Below, piece after piece: positions 36,288 through 49,500 of a DNA stretch of 64,000 nt (position 1 is the stretch's first letter; every line of letters begins with the position of its first letter). A model generated the notes under the pieces. The model was not told the DNA's origin and searched no databases. It worked only from the letters and a program-made list of their open reading frames with translations. Both the position numbers and the translations under genes were made by a program. Source of the DNA: Paramecium sonneborni (taxonomy: Eukaryota; Ciliophora; Oligohymenophorea; Peniculida; Parameciidae); the NCBI GenBank assembly GCA_905182985.1, contig CAJJDN010000033.1:56233-120232 (forward strand). Reading direction: 5' to 3'.

Positions 36288-39200
36288 TCATCTTAAATTC
36301 AATTCTAATGCTTGCATATCTTCAGAGGATTGCTTTTTCTTTTAATTGATTTAAAGGGCAATAATAATTATAATCAAAGTAATTACATATAAGCATCCTA
36401 CTCCAATACATGTATATTTAACCCAATTTTCAGTTTAACCAATTTAAGGGTATTAAAATTGTAAAGTGATAATATCATTAGGTCCATATTTTTAATCAAT
36501 ATTAATGTATAATGGAATAGCATAAGAAGTTTAAGTGATATTATGAATTTTTAATTATAGTTGATTAGAATAATTAAAAGAAAATAAAATTGGAATACTT
36601 TCCATGACGAGTACAGTATTATAAGGTGCTTAAACAGTATAGAGGATAGGTGATTTGAATCTTAATGTATCAATTGAGTAAATAATAGTAAAATTAGGAT
36701 TACTGAGATCATATAAGGCCAAAAAATAAGTATCAATAGAAACATCATGATAAGTTGTAAATAAGAATGAATTGACATAATAGGTGTTTCGCTGTTGAAA
36801 TGATTATTGCATAGGAGCGATCTATTAAGAGGATACAATGTTACTTAAGACAATATATGAATTAGGGGAGGAATAGTTGGCAGTTAATATGATGCTATAG
36901 AATTCTTTAGTTGTAACTAAAAAACTCATTGATTAATTTTCAAATTGAATAAATTTGATTTCTTATAAGGTAGCTTTTTTAGGTAATTCATTTTAGATAT
37001 GCATAATTGATTGATTAAGTATTGTATTGCCTGAAGATGAAATAGTAGCATATTAAATTTATTGTAATAATGGACATACATATAAAAATAGAAACATTCC
37101 ATTTATTTAAACTATAGTGAAATCTCCTATATCTAAAGATAATATTTAATCAGCACTTTAAATTAAACATTATATTTTAAGATTTTAAGTGAAAATATTA
37201 TTGGAAAGCTACCCAATTAAGATTGAATAAGTTCTATCTCCTTGTTAAATTGCTAAGGTAGAAATTAATTATGAATAATACTCCATTTTTAGAGGAAAAT
37301 AAAATTTATTTGAAGCCTAAAATTATTATGAAACATTTTAGGTTTAATTATAAACAGTAAAAGTATAATATTAATATTGGGAACAAAGTGAAATAACTTA
37401 AGATAATTGAGTATAATAAATAAGTGCCCAACAATGAGTAAATTAATTTTGATAATTTATTAATTCAACAAATTCTGTATTGAAAACTTAATATAAAGAT
37501 TCTAAATTTTAGGCAAATACATTTGATGATTATGTTTAAAAAGTGAACTGTTTTATATCGCTTGGAGTTTATTAAATAATTGAATGTAGAGATAATGGAT
37601 GTTTAAGAGTAGAATTAATTTATGGAGATCCATCAAAAAGTGGAGTTGATAGTGAATAAGAAACAACATTATTTTGAATGGTTTATCCTAAATAAAAATC
37701 TAAAGTAATTTAAGTACTACTCATAATATATGGTTGATCAATTGGATTACTCTAAAAGAATTATGTTTGATTAACAAAACCAATAAAAAGTGTATCATAA
37801 GCTATGAATGATCCCTCAATATTGATTTAACTATTACTGATCTAAGATTGGATTTCTATACTATATTCAATTTGTTCTTTCTAAAATGTACTTAATATGA
37901 ATTTCTATTCAACCAATATATAAGTTGGATTAGTAATTGAATATATTACAAGATTTGTATGACTAGCTATTATTACATTGCTCTATTTTAAAATATTTGG
38001 AATGTGAATAGGAGATATATAATCACCTATATAATCTAATTATTAGAGTAAACAATCCTAAGAAGATAAATTTGGATTATACACAAAGTAATAATTGTTA
38101 TTCATCAAAATATAAAATAGGGAATCATCAGATGCTACAATAAATTTATTATTAATGGTAACTCCATATTATGGTAATTTCTTTATGAATTTTATTTCAT
38201 TAGTTGGTTAATCAATAGAACAAAAATACTCATATATTGAAGTCTAACCAAACTTTTCTTAAACTACGAGGATAATAGAATCTTTAATTACAGAGAGAGT
38301 CTTAATATTTGTATATTAATCCATTGTAATCTTATTTTAATAAATTGGAATCCAATTGAACATTTCTATTACATAAACAAATGATAAAGAATTAATAAAA
38401 ATAATTTATCTCATCTTATTATTCTAATCAATAATTGTTCTACCAGCTAAAGATGATGGAAAAAAAGGACCATCAAAAAAATCATTAGTAAGTTTATTCA
38501 TTAAATTACAAGATTATAAATCATATATCCATATTTATTATATTCGAGATAATATCAAATAAAGATAACTACCTACAACATAGAAATCTGTTATTTAATG
38601 AAAATAATCTTACTCATCTATTGGAAGTGGTTCACACACAAATTCTGCTTATATTGATTTAAATGCATTAAATTAATTTAATTTGTATATGACAACTGCA
38701 CTATATGCTATATCTGCTACAAAATAAACCTCATCAGGATTTGTTAAATCTGTAAACTATAATTTATTGATTGGTGCATTTATTATGAATATTTATTAAT
38801 AATCTCTACATTCCATTGCCTCTAACTCAATATAATTTAATAAATCCATATCGCATAATCTTAATGATATTTAACTGTTCTTTATTTTGTCTTTTATATA
38901 TTAATATTGTAGTATGAATGTAGCATAAGATTCAAAATCTTAAGAATAGAAAGAAAAAACTCCATTTATCTGATTCCAAACTTTTTTTGATAATTACACT
39001 TAAAGTGATGGATCCGAAATATCTATCTAATCTTTTGATGCTTCTGCTGATACCATTATTAATGATCCACTAAAATAATTTAAAGCATTCAGATATGTCT
39101 TATCTCTCTTAACTATGATTTAAGAAGGTAACTCCTTTTCATATTTATATAAATCTGGAGCTAATCCATGAATTGTCACATTTATTGTTACTGAACAATT

Positions 39201-40473
39201 TATCTATCCATCTTATTCATTTGATGTACCTATCAATACAATAGTTGAATTCACATTGGAAGTTATGAAAATCTGAGGTTATAAAGTTTAGTAATAATAA
39301 AGCTCATTCGATTCATAAGTTAATAGATTGTATGGTAATTGATTTAATCCGATCAAATTTTATGATTATGTGTTTATAATAATATTTGGATTTATTCTAT
39401 CATATATATAGTATTAACCACCTATTTATAATGCTATCAATTCTTGATTACTAATTAAATAAGGAATCACTGTCTGATTAAAATCTATCCTCACAAAATA
39501 AAAATTTATTATATCAATTGTTGTTATTTCCAATAAGTTCTTTCCAGTCAATGTTGTATATATAAGTAAATTCTCTACTTCGGATGACTCAACATCAAAT
39601 GCTAACAATTCAAACTTTGTATCAATTAATTCACTAATATTATATAATTCAGTTTAACTAAAATTATTTAAAGAGTAAACAGTAATCACATTCGTCATAT
39701 TCATTAAATAAACTAGAAATATTTTATTCTATTATACTTTGTTGATTACTGATTTTATATTATCGATAATAGGATTGATTAAATAACTATATTGGAGATA
39801 ATGTCTATTGACTTTTTAAATCTTCATAAGAATAGATTTCTACCACTCCAAACAAATATTCTTAGTTATATTTACCTAAAATAATTAGTAGGTTTTTATC
39901 ATTATCTTAAGCTACCTGTAAGTCAAAAATTTGAACTTAATATTAAAGAATAGATGGAGTATATTGAAAAATTTACCATGAAAAAATATCATTAATTTAA
40001 GAAACATAAAAAAAATAATAGAATAGTCCAGCAAAGTTTTAATAGCAGTTTACCAAAATCTATTAATTGTCCAAAAATGTAATTTCATTGCAAATTACTT
40101 AATTTTATTATTGTGGAATATATAATGTATTTTGAATCAATAGTTAATTATTTTTAATGCCTATAATATAAACTATAAATGCTTGGTTAATTTAGTTTAA
40201 AGTTACAATCTTGTTCATCCATTCTTTTGTATTTTAATTTATCAATAAAGAACTATCAATAACTATTCCTTCTAATTATAAAAAGTCTAATTAGTTTAAC
40301 ACATTTTATAATTCATAATTTGAATCTGTAGAAAATTCCAAATTATACCCATAAAAATAATCGAACAAATTTAATCTAATCGTTTCATTCTACAATTTAA
40401 AAAAATTAGTCTAAGCTTCTGAATTGACTAAACATTATTGGTATGCAATCTAAAATAATAAGAAAATCAACAT
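36288..40473 (-). CDS. Large secreted or single-pass surface protein
   Basis: 1,386 residues after removing a 25-nt intron (39713-39737); other introns of 3n length cannot be excluded. It starts with a signal peptide (MLIFLLFQIAYQQCL). A long ectodomain follows with many N-glycosylation sequons and Tyr/Asn-rich beta-type sequence (for example IYTTLTGKNLLEITTIDI). Near the C-terminus there is one membrane span (CIGVGCLYVITLIIIIIALQ) with a short tail ending LELNLR. This is a type I membrane topology. The repeated hydrophobic-beta blocks suggest a propeller-like fold, but no named domain is seen. Confidence 0.8.
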
Positions 40474-40696
40474 AAATTATTTATTAATGAATAATTATTT
40501 CAATTCTAATTTAGTAAAAACATAATTAACAATGATAAAATATGTACAACATAAATTAAAAATAAAATAATATTTAAAGTCAAGAAACAGATCTGATTTT
40601 ATAATTTATTATTTTGATCTCGGAATATATTAATTTGATCAATTTATTGGGGATAGATTTATAAATAAAAAATGTATCGATATTAAATAAAATACT

Positions 40697-41712
40697 TCAT
40701 AAGAAATATGGAAGAACATTTTTTGGATTAACACTTTTAGCACTTTCTGGTACTTCCTTAAATGTTTTCCATGTTGATTCTAATTAATCATTTAAGCATA
40801 AAATTGATGCTATATTTCCACATCTATAACAATAATTGGGAGCAGACCATACAGTGACTAAATTTTAATCCTAATATATGTAATAGAAATATTACAGGGA
40901 ACCAATATTTATATCCTTCCATAACTAATTAATGTGCTCTACATATTAATTTCAAATCATTAATTCTACAGAATTCCTTTGTAACTTTTGCACCAAAAAG
41001 AAATCCTGCTCCTCTAGAATTTACAGCCCAATATTCTACTTCTTCAGGATCTGACCACATTAAATCACAAAATGGACCTTCATGAGGTATTTCAATCTAA
41101 ATATTATTGAATTTCTATTACTTTTCTATCAATAGTTCTAATTTAATCAATTGTTCTCATATCTGGAGATAATCCACCATGAACACAAAGTATCTAACCT
41201 TCGATTAAAGCAGCTAATGGTAAACAATCAAAAACTTCCATAAATAATCTCCAAGGACTACTATTACCGTATTTTCTTAATAATTCTTCATAAAATCCAT
41301 AAACTTAAGTGCATTATCTTGATTCATGATTTCCTCTTAATAGAACAATATTTCCTGGATATTTAACTATTTATTATTTAGATGAATGAAATACCTTTCA
41401 AACAAAGCAAATATTCCATTGTTTCTACACTATTGTATCCTCTATCAACAAAATCACCAATAAATATATAATTGTGTGCTGGAATATCTCCTCCTTCTTT
41501 AATTAATGCTTATAAATCATAGAATTGACCTAAATCAATACTAATAATAATATACCATGAATATCACCACAAACATTTACTGGAGCTCTAACTGGTTATA
41601 CATTTGACTCTTCTAAAAAGATTTCCTTTGCTCTTTCACAAATAAGCTTTAAATCTCGTTCTGGAAGACATCCTCCTGAAAGTAATGATGCTATATGACG
41701 ATCGATGTCCAT
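40697..41712 (-). CDS. PP6-type Ser/Thr protein phosphatase catalytic subunit
   Basis: 303 residues after removing four introns (26, 28, 25, 25 nt). PPP-family metal and catalytic motifs are all present: [49 protein letters not shown]. The [19 protein letters not shown] block and the C-terminal PYFL match PP6 (human PPP6C, yeast Sit4) better than PP2A or PP4, which end DYFL. Length fits the family (about 305). PP6 dephosphorylates mitotic kinase and signalling targets and works with SAPS-type subunits. The last residues keep the Leu that is methylated in this group. Confidence 0.93.
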
Positions 41713-41918
41713 CAATTAAAGATTTACTTTATAATTTTTATTAATAAATATTCTCACATTTCTCCAAAAACTTTGCATTATAGAATTACATCCATTATTC
41801 AAGTCATTAAAAGGACTCAGTTATTAAAATAGGAACTCTTTATATTTAACTAAGTAATTAAGAATTGAATAGATGGATTAATAATATTTATTAAAACAAT
41901 AATGTCAAAGGTTTTATA

Positions 41919-43038
41919 TCATTCAACTCCATATAATTATTTGGATATTTTGTTACACTCTTAAAGAATTTCATTTTCATCAAGCCATTGGTTTTTGTTT
42001 ATATATGCCAATCCTATTTAATAAACTTAATCCCTTTAAAATAACTAATAGAATAATAAAAATGATATCAAAACATACTTTATATTCCATTAAAGTTTGA
42101 TATATTTTGCGTTTCACATCATTCAACTTTTCATTTGGTCTCACTAATGGTATTATTACATTAGTTGTAGATTAAGTTTTCTTATTAATAATTGTAGAAT
42201 GGGGAGATTATATTGTATTTTCATTTGGCAATTTCTTTTATGTTTCAGTATAAATAAAAAAATCTTCATCTTGAATATCTTCAGTTAAAGGAATATCAGC
42301 ATGATCAAAAGGAAGCTCTTATTAAGTCTTCTTATTTGCAGTTTATTATTGTTATTTTTATATACTTTAATCAAATGAAAAAACATTTGATAAAATTGTG
42401 TCACCTTTACTTTATTTTGATTTACTAAAAGCTGAATCTGGTCTTTTTTTCGCTCAAAATAACTCAAATAGAAAATATACTTCCATTCATATTCTAAAGG
42501 ATGAGAAGATTTCTCTTCCCATTCTCTTTTGCTAATTCTTGAATTCTCCTTAATTGATGAAGCAACACTATGCATTCTTGAATTAGATTTAATCCTTTAT
42601 ATATTTTTTTAAGTTCTTGTAGAGATATCTTAAATATTATTTTCTAATGCTTTAATGTTATTGAAATGATTCTTGTTGTTATTATATTTTTAATACTTAT
42701 TCTTGAATAAATTAGGATACTTTATTTTTTCTCTTTAATGCTTCTTTCATTTTAAATGTTTTAGGCATTTTAGAATCTGAATATCCTGATTTCAAAGCCT
42801 AAACACGACGATAAGTTTCATTAATTTCTGTAAAATCTTATTTATCTTCTAAAATAATATGAATATAATAAAAACTGATAGAGAATGGTTTGTTTTAATC
42901 AACATGAGGATGTGGTGGTTTGATTACAACTCTAGGTCTTGTATTGATAAGAGCTATTAAATGTTTTTCTTGTAATGTTTCAATAGTTTATTTCCCACCT
43001 GAATTACAACTGTTTGGGTTAAATTATTTTCTTATCAT
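41919..43038 (-). CDS. Conserved hypothetical protein, basic and helical
   Basis: 331 residues after removing four introns: 27 nt (42849-42875), 25 nt, 38 nt (42443-42480) and 34 nt. All four are needed to keep a sensible frame, and total length then divides by three. Start MIRKQFNPNSC. Basic and Pro-rich N-terminus (RPRVVIKPPHPHVD), a stretch MPKTFKMKEALKRKNK, an acidic middle (LTEDIQDEDFFIY) and a C-terminal helix (YINKNQWLDENEILQECNK). No domain is recognised. Two of the introns are long for this genome. Confidence 0.7.
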
Positions 43039-43172
43039 AACAAATAAAAATAAATCAATATTATTAAAAAAAATCTGTGAAAATAAAGATAATCAATGTT
43101 TACTGCATTTTAATGTATAAGTTGAATTGAATCTAAAATAAATATTAATATTAAATAAAAACATACAATTAT

Positions 43173-43683
43173 ATGAATTTATAAGAAGAAGATATTAAAC
43201 AATGTTAGATAGCCTTCAACGATTTAGATGATGTATATATAATAAATCTATTGTTTTAATTAGAGAGGAGAAGGTGAGATTATGGCTGATGATTTAGAAT
43301 ATGCTTTAGAATTGGTTGGTTTAAAGTAGAAACCTCATAAGGTTCATAAATTAATTAGTGAAATTGATGATGGAAATAGAGGTCGCATCAAATTTAAGGA
43401 GTTTTTGGCTTTATTTGCCAAACTTAAATATGCTGGTTCTTCAGATGATGATTAAGATATGATTGATGCATTTGTAGCTATGGGTGGAAATGAAGATACT
43501 ACTGGAAATGTTGATGCTGAAAAGCTAATCAGAATTATTAAAAATGAATTTGAATTAACAATTGACATAGAAGGATTAATAAAAGAGGTAGACACTGATG
43601 GATCAGGAGTCATTGAATTTGGTGAATTTAAAGAATTACTTAAAACTAATTATTTATAAGATGATGAAAATGACATACCTTGA
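43173..43683 (+). CDS. EF-hand protein, axonemal calmodulin-like (copy 1)
   Basis: 159 residues after removing a 31-nt intron (43233-43263). It has four EF-hand units; only the last has a full calcium loop (DTDGSGVIEFGE). The others are degenerate (DDGNRGRIKFKE is partial). The block DAFVAMGG, then EFELTIDIEGLI, resembles the outer-arm dynein light chain LC4 type of calmodulin relative, an inference from memory. Most of the coding sequence appears again after the N run because of an assembly overlap; the real paralog is the next gene. Confidence 0.85.
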
Positions 43684-43764
43684 TGTTGAATATAATATAT
43701 TTAAATATATTGCTATAATTCTAATCCTATTTATATAATTAACATAATTTATATATGAATTTAA
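43467..43764 (+). repeat. Copy A of an exact 298-bp overlap flanking the gap
   Basis: Identical to 44612-44909. Copy A ends at the first N and copy B begins after the last N, as expected for two contigs that overlap but were scaffolded with a gap. If merged, 43764 would continue directly into 44910. Confidence 0.9.
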
Positions 43765-44611
43765 NNNNNNNNNNNNNNNNNNNNNNNNNNNNNNNNNNNN
43801 NNNNNNNNNNNNNNNNNNNNNNNNNNNNNNNNNNNNNNNNNNNNNNNNNNNNNNNNNNNNNNNNNNNNNNNNNNNNNNNNNNNNNNNNNNNNNNNNNNNN
43901 NNNNNNNNNNNNNNNNNNNNNNNNNNNNNNNNNNNNNNNNNNNNNNNNNNNNNNNNNNNNNNNNNNNNNNNNNNNNNNNNNNNNNNNNNNNNNNNNNNNN
44001 NNNNNNNNNNNNNNNNNNNNNNNNNNNNNNNNNNNNNNNNNNNNNNNNNNNNNNNNNNNNNNNNNNNNNNNNNNNNNNNNNNNNNNNNNNNNNNNNNNNN
44101 NNNNNNNNNNNNNNNNNNNNNNNNNNNNNNNNNNNNNNNNNNNNNNNNNNNNNNNNNNNNNNNNNNNNNNNNNNNNNNNNNNNNNNNNNNNNNNNNNNNN
44201 NNNNNNNNNNNNNNNNNNNNNNNNNNNNNNNNNNNNNNNNNNNNNNNNNNNNNNNNNNNNNNNNNNNNNNNNNNNNNNNNNNNNNNNNNNNNNNNNNNNN
44301 NNNNNNNNNNNNNNNNNNNNNNNNNNNNNNNNNNNNNNNNNNNNNNNNNNNNNNNNNNNNNNNNNNNNNNNNNNNNNNNNNNNNNNNNNNNNNNNNNNNN
44401 NNNNNNNNNNNNNNNNNNNNNNNNNNNNNNNNNNNNNNNNNNNNNNNNNNNNNNNNNNNNNNNNNNNNNNNNNNNNNNNNNNNNNNNNNNNNNNNNNNNN
44501 NNNNNNNNNNNNNNNNNNNNNNNNNNNNNNNNNNNNNNNNNNNNNNNNNNNNNNNNNNNNNNNNNNNNNNNNNNNNNNNNNNNNNNNNNNNNNNNNNNNN
44601 NNNNNNNNNNN
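43765..44611. other. Run of N, probably a spurious assembly gap
   Basis: 847 undetermined bases. Open frames that run through the N run are meaningless. The exact 298-bp repeat on its two sides indicates a true gap length of zero. Confidence 0.95.
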
Positions 44612-44909
44612 TGCATTTGTAGCTATGGGTGGAAATGAAGATACTACTGGAAATGTTGATGCTGAAAAGCTAATCAGAATTATTAAAAATGAATTTGAAT
44701 TAACAATTGACATAGAAGGATTAATAAAAGAGGTAGACACTGATGGATCAGGAGTCATTGAATTTGGTGAATTTAAAGAATTACTTAAAACTAATTATTT
44801 ATAAGATGATGAAAATGACATACCTTGATGTTGAATATAATATATTTAAATATATTGCTATAATTCTAATCCTATTTATATAATTAACATAATTTATATA
44901 TGAATTTAA
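44612..44909 (+). repeat. Copy B of the exact 298-bp overlap
   Basis: Repeats the 3' 217 bp of EF-hand copy 1 (stop at 44826-44828) and its downstream spacer. It should not be annotated as a separate truncated gene. Confidence 0.9.
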
Positions 44910-45439
44910 CTGAGGAAGACATTGATATGTGTTAAAGGGCGTTTGCTGAAATGGATGAAGTAAATTCAATTTTTCATTTAGGATGGTGTTGGAGCTATTA
45001 GAGGCTAAGATTTAAAAATTGCTTTAGAAAAAATCGGTTTCAAACCATCAGAAAATGAACTCTACAAAATCATTAGTGAAGTTGAAGAAACTAATACAGG
45101 ATTAATTAGATTTAGTGATTTCTTAGGTGTGTATTGGAAATTTAAGTATTCTAATTAAGATGGTAAGTACTATCATATTAATAATTTTAGATGATGATTA
45201 AGACACAATTGATGCCTTTGTAGCCATGGGTGGAAACCCCGATAAAACGGGATCAGTATCAATTTTTGATTAATCTCTAGATAAGTACAGAAAAACTAGT
45301 ATAAATTATTAAATCTGAATTCGAGTTAACTATTGATATAGAAAGTCTTATTAGAGATGTTGACAAAGATAGTTCAGGTCAAATTGAATTTGGAGAATTT
45401 AAAGATTTGTTAAAAACTTCATACGCTAATGATGAATGA
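44900..45439 (+). CDS. EF-hand protein, axonemal calmodulin-like (copy 2)
   Basis: 154 residues after removing introns at 44960-44981, 45163-45190 and 45256-45280 (22, 28, 25 nt). A tandem paralog of the upstream gene: MNLTEEDIDM matches MNLQEEDIKQ, and DAFVAMGG, EFELTIDIESLI and the final loop DKDSSGQIEFGE correspond. Only the last loop looks able to bind calcium. After merging the contigs the two genes are about 70 bp apart. Copy 2 has three introns and copy 1 one, with the first at the same position, so introns were gained or lost after duplication. Confidence 0.85.
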
Positions 45440-46541
45440 CATCTTAATTGTTAAGTTATTTTTAAATAATTCTTCATTTTATTATCTTCCCATTTTGACT
45501 CTAAACTAATATTTCGAATTTCAAATATTATTCAGTAGAATATATAAATTAATATGACCTAAGTAATATTCTCTAAATAAGATATCTAACTTTCACTTAA
45601 ACTTAACCTAAAATTTTATCTATTCATAAATATCTATCTATTAATTGCACCTTTTATCTCTGTAATCTTCTTCTTATTCTATTATTAAAACAGTCAAAAA
45701 TATTCTTTTTTTCAGCTATTATGATTATAACATCAAAATTGATAGTTAAAAATTTCAAAATTATTATAACCTTTAAACCTAAAATAACCACTAAAATTCA
45801 ATTATAATCTTAAATTTAAATATATTATCTCCTTAAAAACTTATATTTCACAATGTGTGAGACATTAGAATTTTTAAATTGAGAAAAAACACCCTAAAAA
45901 TGTTCCCTTCTCATTAGAAAGAAAGATCCCAAATTTTAGTCTTTTATTAAGGAGATTTCAAATCTAATTAAATAAACAAATTATGGTGTTAGAAAATTAT
46001 AAAGAGTATTGACTAATTTTTTTTATAATAAATTTAAAGTTCAACTTTAACTTTACGGAATGAGATTTATTTATGTTTATTAATATTAAGAATTTTTATT
46101 TAAAAATCATTATTTTAGATTTAATGTCAAAAGAAAAGCACTTCCTTCTAACACACTATATCACAATCACATTCATACTTAAAATGAATTCGTCAATTTC
46201 AAGGCCCATGTCGATAGTTTTACATTTTATTATTACTCTTTATCCTTTGCTTATAACACTAGAATTAGATTGTTTTGAAAATCTCAAGCAAAATTGGATT
46301 TATTAGTTTTAAATTCTTATTTTTAGGCCTGATATCATAATATAAAAGTATATAATAATTACTAATTCTAAGCACGCATATGCATCTCATATCCTTAATA
46401 GTATTTATTATACATAAACTTTTTTGGGCTCTTTTATTTTATCATTACATAAAATAACAAACTTAGGAAAGGTTTATTAAATTCATTAGGAAGAGTTTGT
46501 TGTTAAAATTTGTGAGCTTCATTTTTACATTTTATTAAAAA
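45440..46541. other. Gene-poor spacer with weak open frames
   Basis: A 56-codon frame at 45554-45724 (+) contains one hydrophobic segment, and a frame from 46073 stays open to TGA at 46615. Neither joins convincingly to the TmcB-like gene downstream. They may be remnants of its 5' region, since the paralog at 58.8 kb has about 150 extra N-terminal residues. Confidence 0.35.
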
Positions 46542-49500
46542 ATGATGAGCACATATTTATTTATGTTACTTAGTCTATTCTGTATAACAAGTTTAAGAAA
46601 ATAAATATAGATATTTGAGTAGGAAAAAATAATGATCGTTCATATCATAATAAATTTTGTAACAATATTAATTTTATTGCTTGAATCACTATTTAATTTA
46701 TATTATTTTGATCAATCAATTACACACTAAGTTAAAGATATAGAAAGAACAAGACTTACAAAACCACGTGTTATTTATTAAATATTAATTATTTTTTAGA
46801 TATATCATATTATATTGATCAATTTAGATTACACAAAATATATATAATCACTTTTAGTATTACTAGCAGAGATCACATTAATTTATGATTAATTTAAATA
46901 TTTTACTCTTAATCTAACTTATCAATAAAAAGCAACCTTTTTGGCAATTTCAATTAACATAGCTGTTCATATGCATATCCTCATTTTTACATAAAAAGTA
47001 ATTAGTCACATTTTATTACCAATTTTAATTTTTGGTTCACTAACATATTATATTATCAATAATTATAATTAATATTTAAATAGTTTAAAATTAAAATTGC
47101 TTTTTAAAAAAAAATTTACTTCAAGTTGGCAAATGAAATACTCTTTGATAAAATTACTGAATAATGATTTCAATTCAAAATAGTCTGAGATTTTCATAAA
47201 ATCACTTATTGCTGCTGATCATCGTTTTAATTGCAACGATGTTAAATGCTTCTACTGTTATCATCAATATATAATTTTTCCTTCTTAAACTTGTGGAATA
47301 ACTCTTTAAATTTTTAGACAATTTACAATGAAAAAAATGAAATAATTTCTGCAATAATTTTAAATAAATTCTTAATAAGAATTAGAATATTAAATACTTT
47401 TAGATTATGCTTTTTTGCTTTATGATTTTGGATTGATAATGAGATCTGTTAAATTACTTTGTTATTTGAATTATAGTTGTAAGAATAGCAAAAATATTAA
47501 ACTCAATTCATTTTCATTCTCTAAAGATTAAATTTCATAAATGAATAATTTTGATCTATCAACAATTAATTAAACATTTTTGTAGGATTGTTTAGAATAA
47601 AATAATACCTTGTTACAAATGCTCTTATATTATAATTTTAAATTTCAGTATTTGGATAATTTAAAATTATCTTTTATTTTTAATTAAGCTAAAAGTATGA
47701 TTAATGCATCTTTAGGTACTTCTCTTCATGCAACCTAAAAATCATTTATATCAGATTACATTGAATAAAATATAGATCTTGATATAATTATGACTTAGAA
47801 TGAAAAGCTTATATTTGATCTTATTGAATAAAAATTGCACTTTTATTAAATAATTGTATAAAAAACAATGATAAATGATTAAATAAGTATTTTGCATAAT
47901 AAAGTATATAAATTGTGTTACAGTTTACATGAAGTAGAATAATAATTAACTTTAGTATATTAACATAAACCATGTTTTAGACTACACAGAATTATTTGCT
48001 TTTTTTATGGTGAAGTTTTGTGCGATTACAAAAAAGCGATAAATTATTTTAGAAATTTAGACTTTGTCGAAACATAATAATTACAATGTTAGTAAATAAA
48101 AAATTTCAATATTAATTCTTAAAATGTTCATTATTTAATTTTGGAAGTTAAAGATGATATGGAAACTCTATAAGTATAATAATTTTCTAATAAGTTTTTT
48201 AATAAATTTGGAGGAGAAAATTCAATAACAGAAGAGCATTAATTTAATGATTTGTTACCAAAATATTTAGTTTAACAACATTGTAAGTTAGTAAAAAAGT
48301 TTTTTGAAACTGGTGAGTCAAAATATTATTAAATGTTTAATATAAATTACATAAAGAATAGGAATTAACTTTTAACTCCAATAAATATGTGTTTTATAAT
48401 AACAAACAAATTTATTAATTAAAATATAACATTTGCTTCATTTATATAAGAAGCTTCATAAGATTAAGTTTATATATTAGTAGATGGTGCTAGTTTAAGA
48501 TGTACTTTTACTTAAACTTTACTTACTTTAATGGGTTGGTTTGAAAGTGATATTGAATTTTTATGTTAATAAGAAAAATATGAAGAGTTATAAATAACAA
48601 GAATATATCCTAACTTTGTAAGATTTATAAGATCAAATAAAATCAATTATTCGAAGCTCAATTAAAGTATTCTTGTATTACCAAAACCATAATATAATGT
48701 ATAAACATAAAGATCTTTGCTTTCCGGAGAGGCAAAACTAATTCTTAATTATGTTCAAACAGAATGTGACTTGATTATTTCAAAAAATAAAATAGCAGCT
48801 TCTGAATATTTCATAATAAACGTTGTTAGAATATATGAATAATAATAAGCCTAGATATCTTTGACAAAAATACCAATAATTTAAAATAAATTTTATAATG
48901 AAAATAAATATTTAATAGATCAAACTGAGAAACCAGGAATTTAATAAATAAATTCAATAAATTTTTGTTATTAGAATATTCCAGAATCAATAGCTAATAT
49001 AAAAATTTAGAGTTGCAATTCTTCAATAAATTAAGACTTAAACTTAAATAAAAATCTTATAACAATTTAATCATTAAAATAATAAAAAAGTACTTTAAAC
49101 AATAATTAGTAATTGTTTTTTGCAGAAAATGATGCTTTTGAACAGTAAGAATAGGGATTTGCTGTATCAAATAAAATTGAGAATTAATTAATTAGGAGAA
49201 ATAAAGCTACTACAATTTAAAGTGAAGCATATTTAGATAATAGTTCATTCAATAAAAAGTATAAATTAATTTAATCAATATTGGGTGTTAAATCTCCAAA
49301 ATACTTATAAAAATTCTTTTTTTTTATAGTTTTATGGCTTTCAATGTTTGTATTGTTTATTTTTCTATTTTATATTTCAATTAGAAATGATATTACAAAT
49401 GTTAAATTTTAATTGGAAATGTTATCATTTTATGCTTCAATAATGGCTCCTCATGATTTATTTTTTTCAATGAGAGTAACGATAACTGCATATGAATAAA

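Noticed and set aside
43654..44804. Open frames running through the N run
   Set aside because: They consist mostly of undetermined bases and combine the two copies of the 298-bp overlap.
46073..46617. 182-codon open frame upstream of the TmcB-like gene
   Set aside because: No similarity to the N-terminus of the paralog, and it is in a different frame from the gene.
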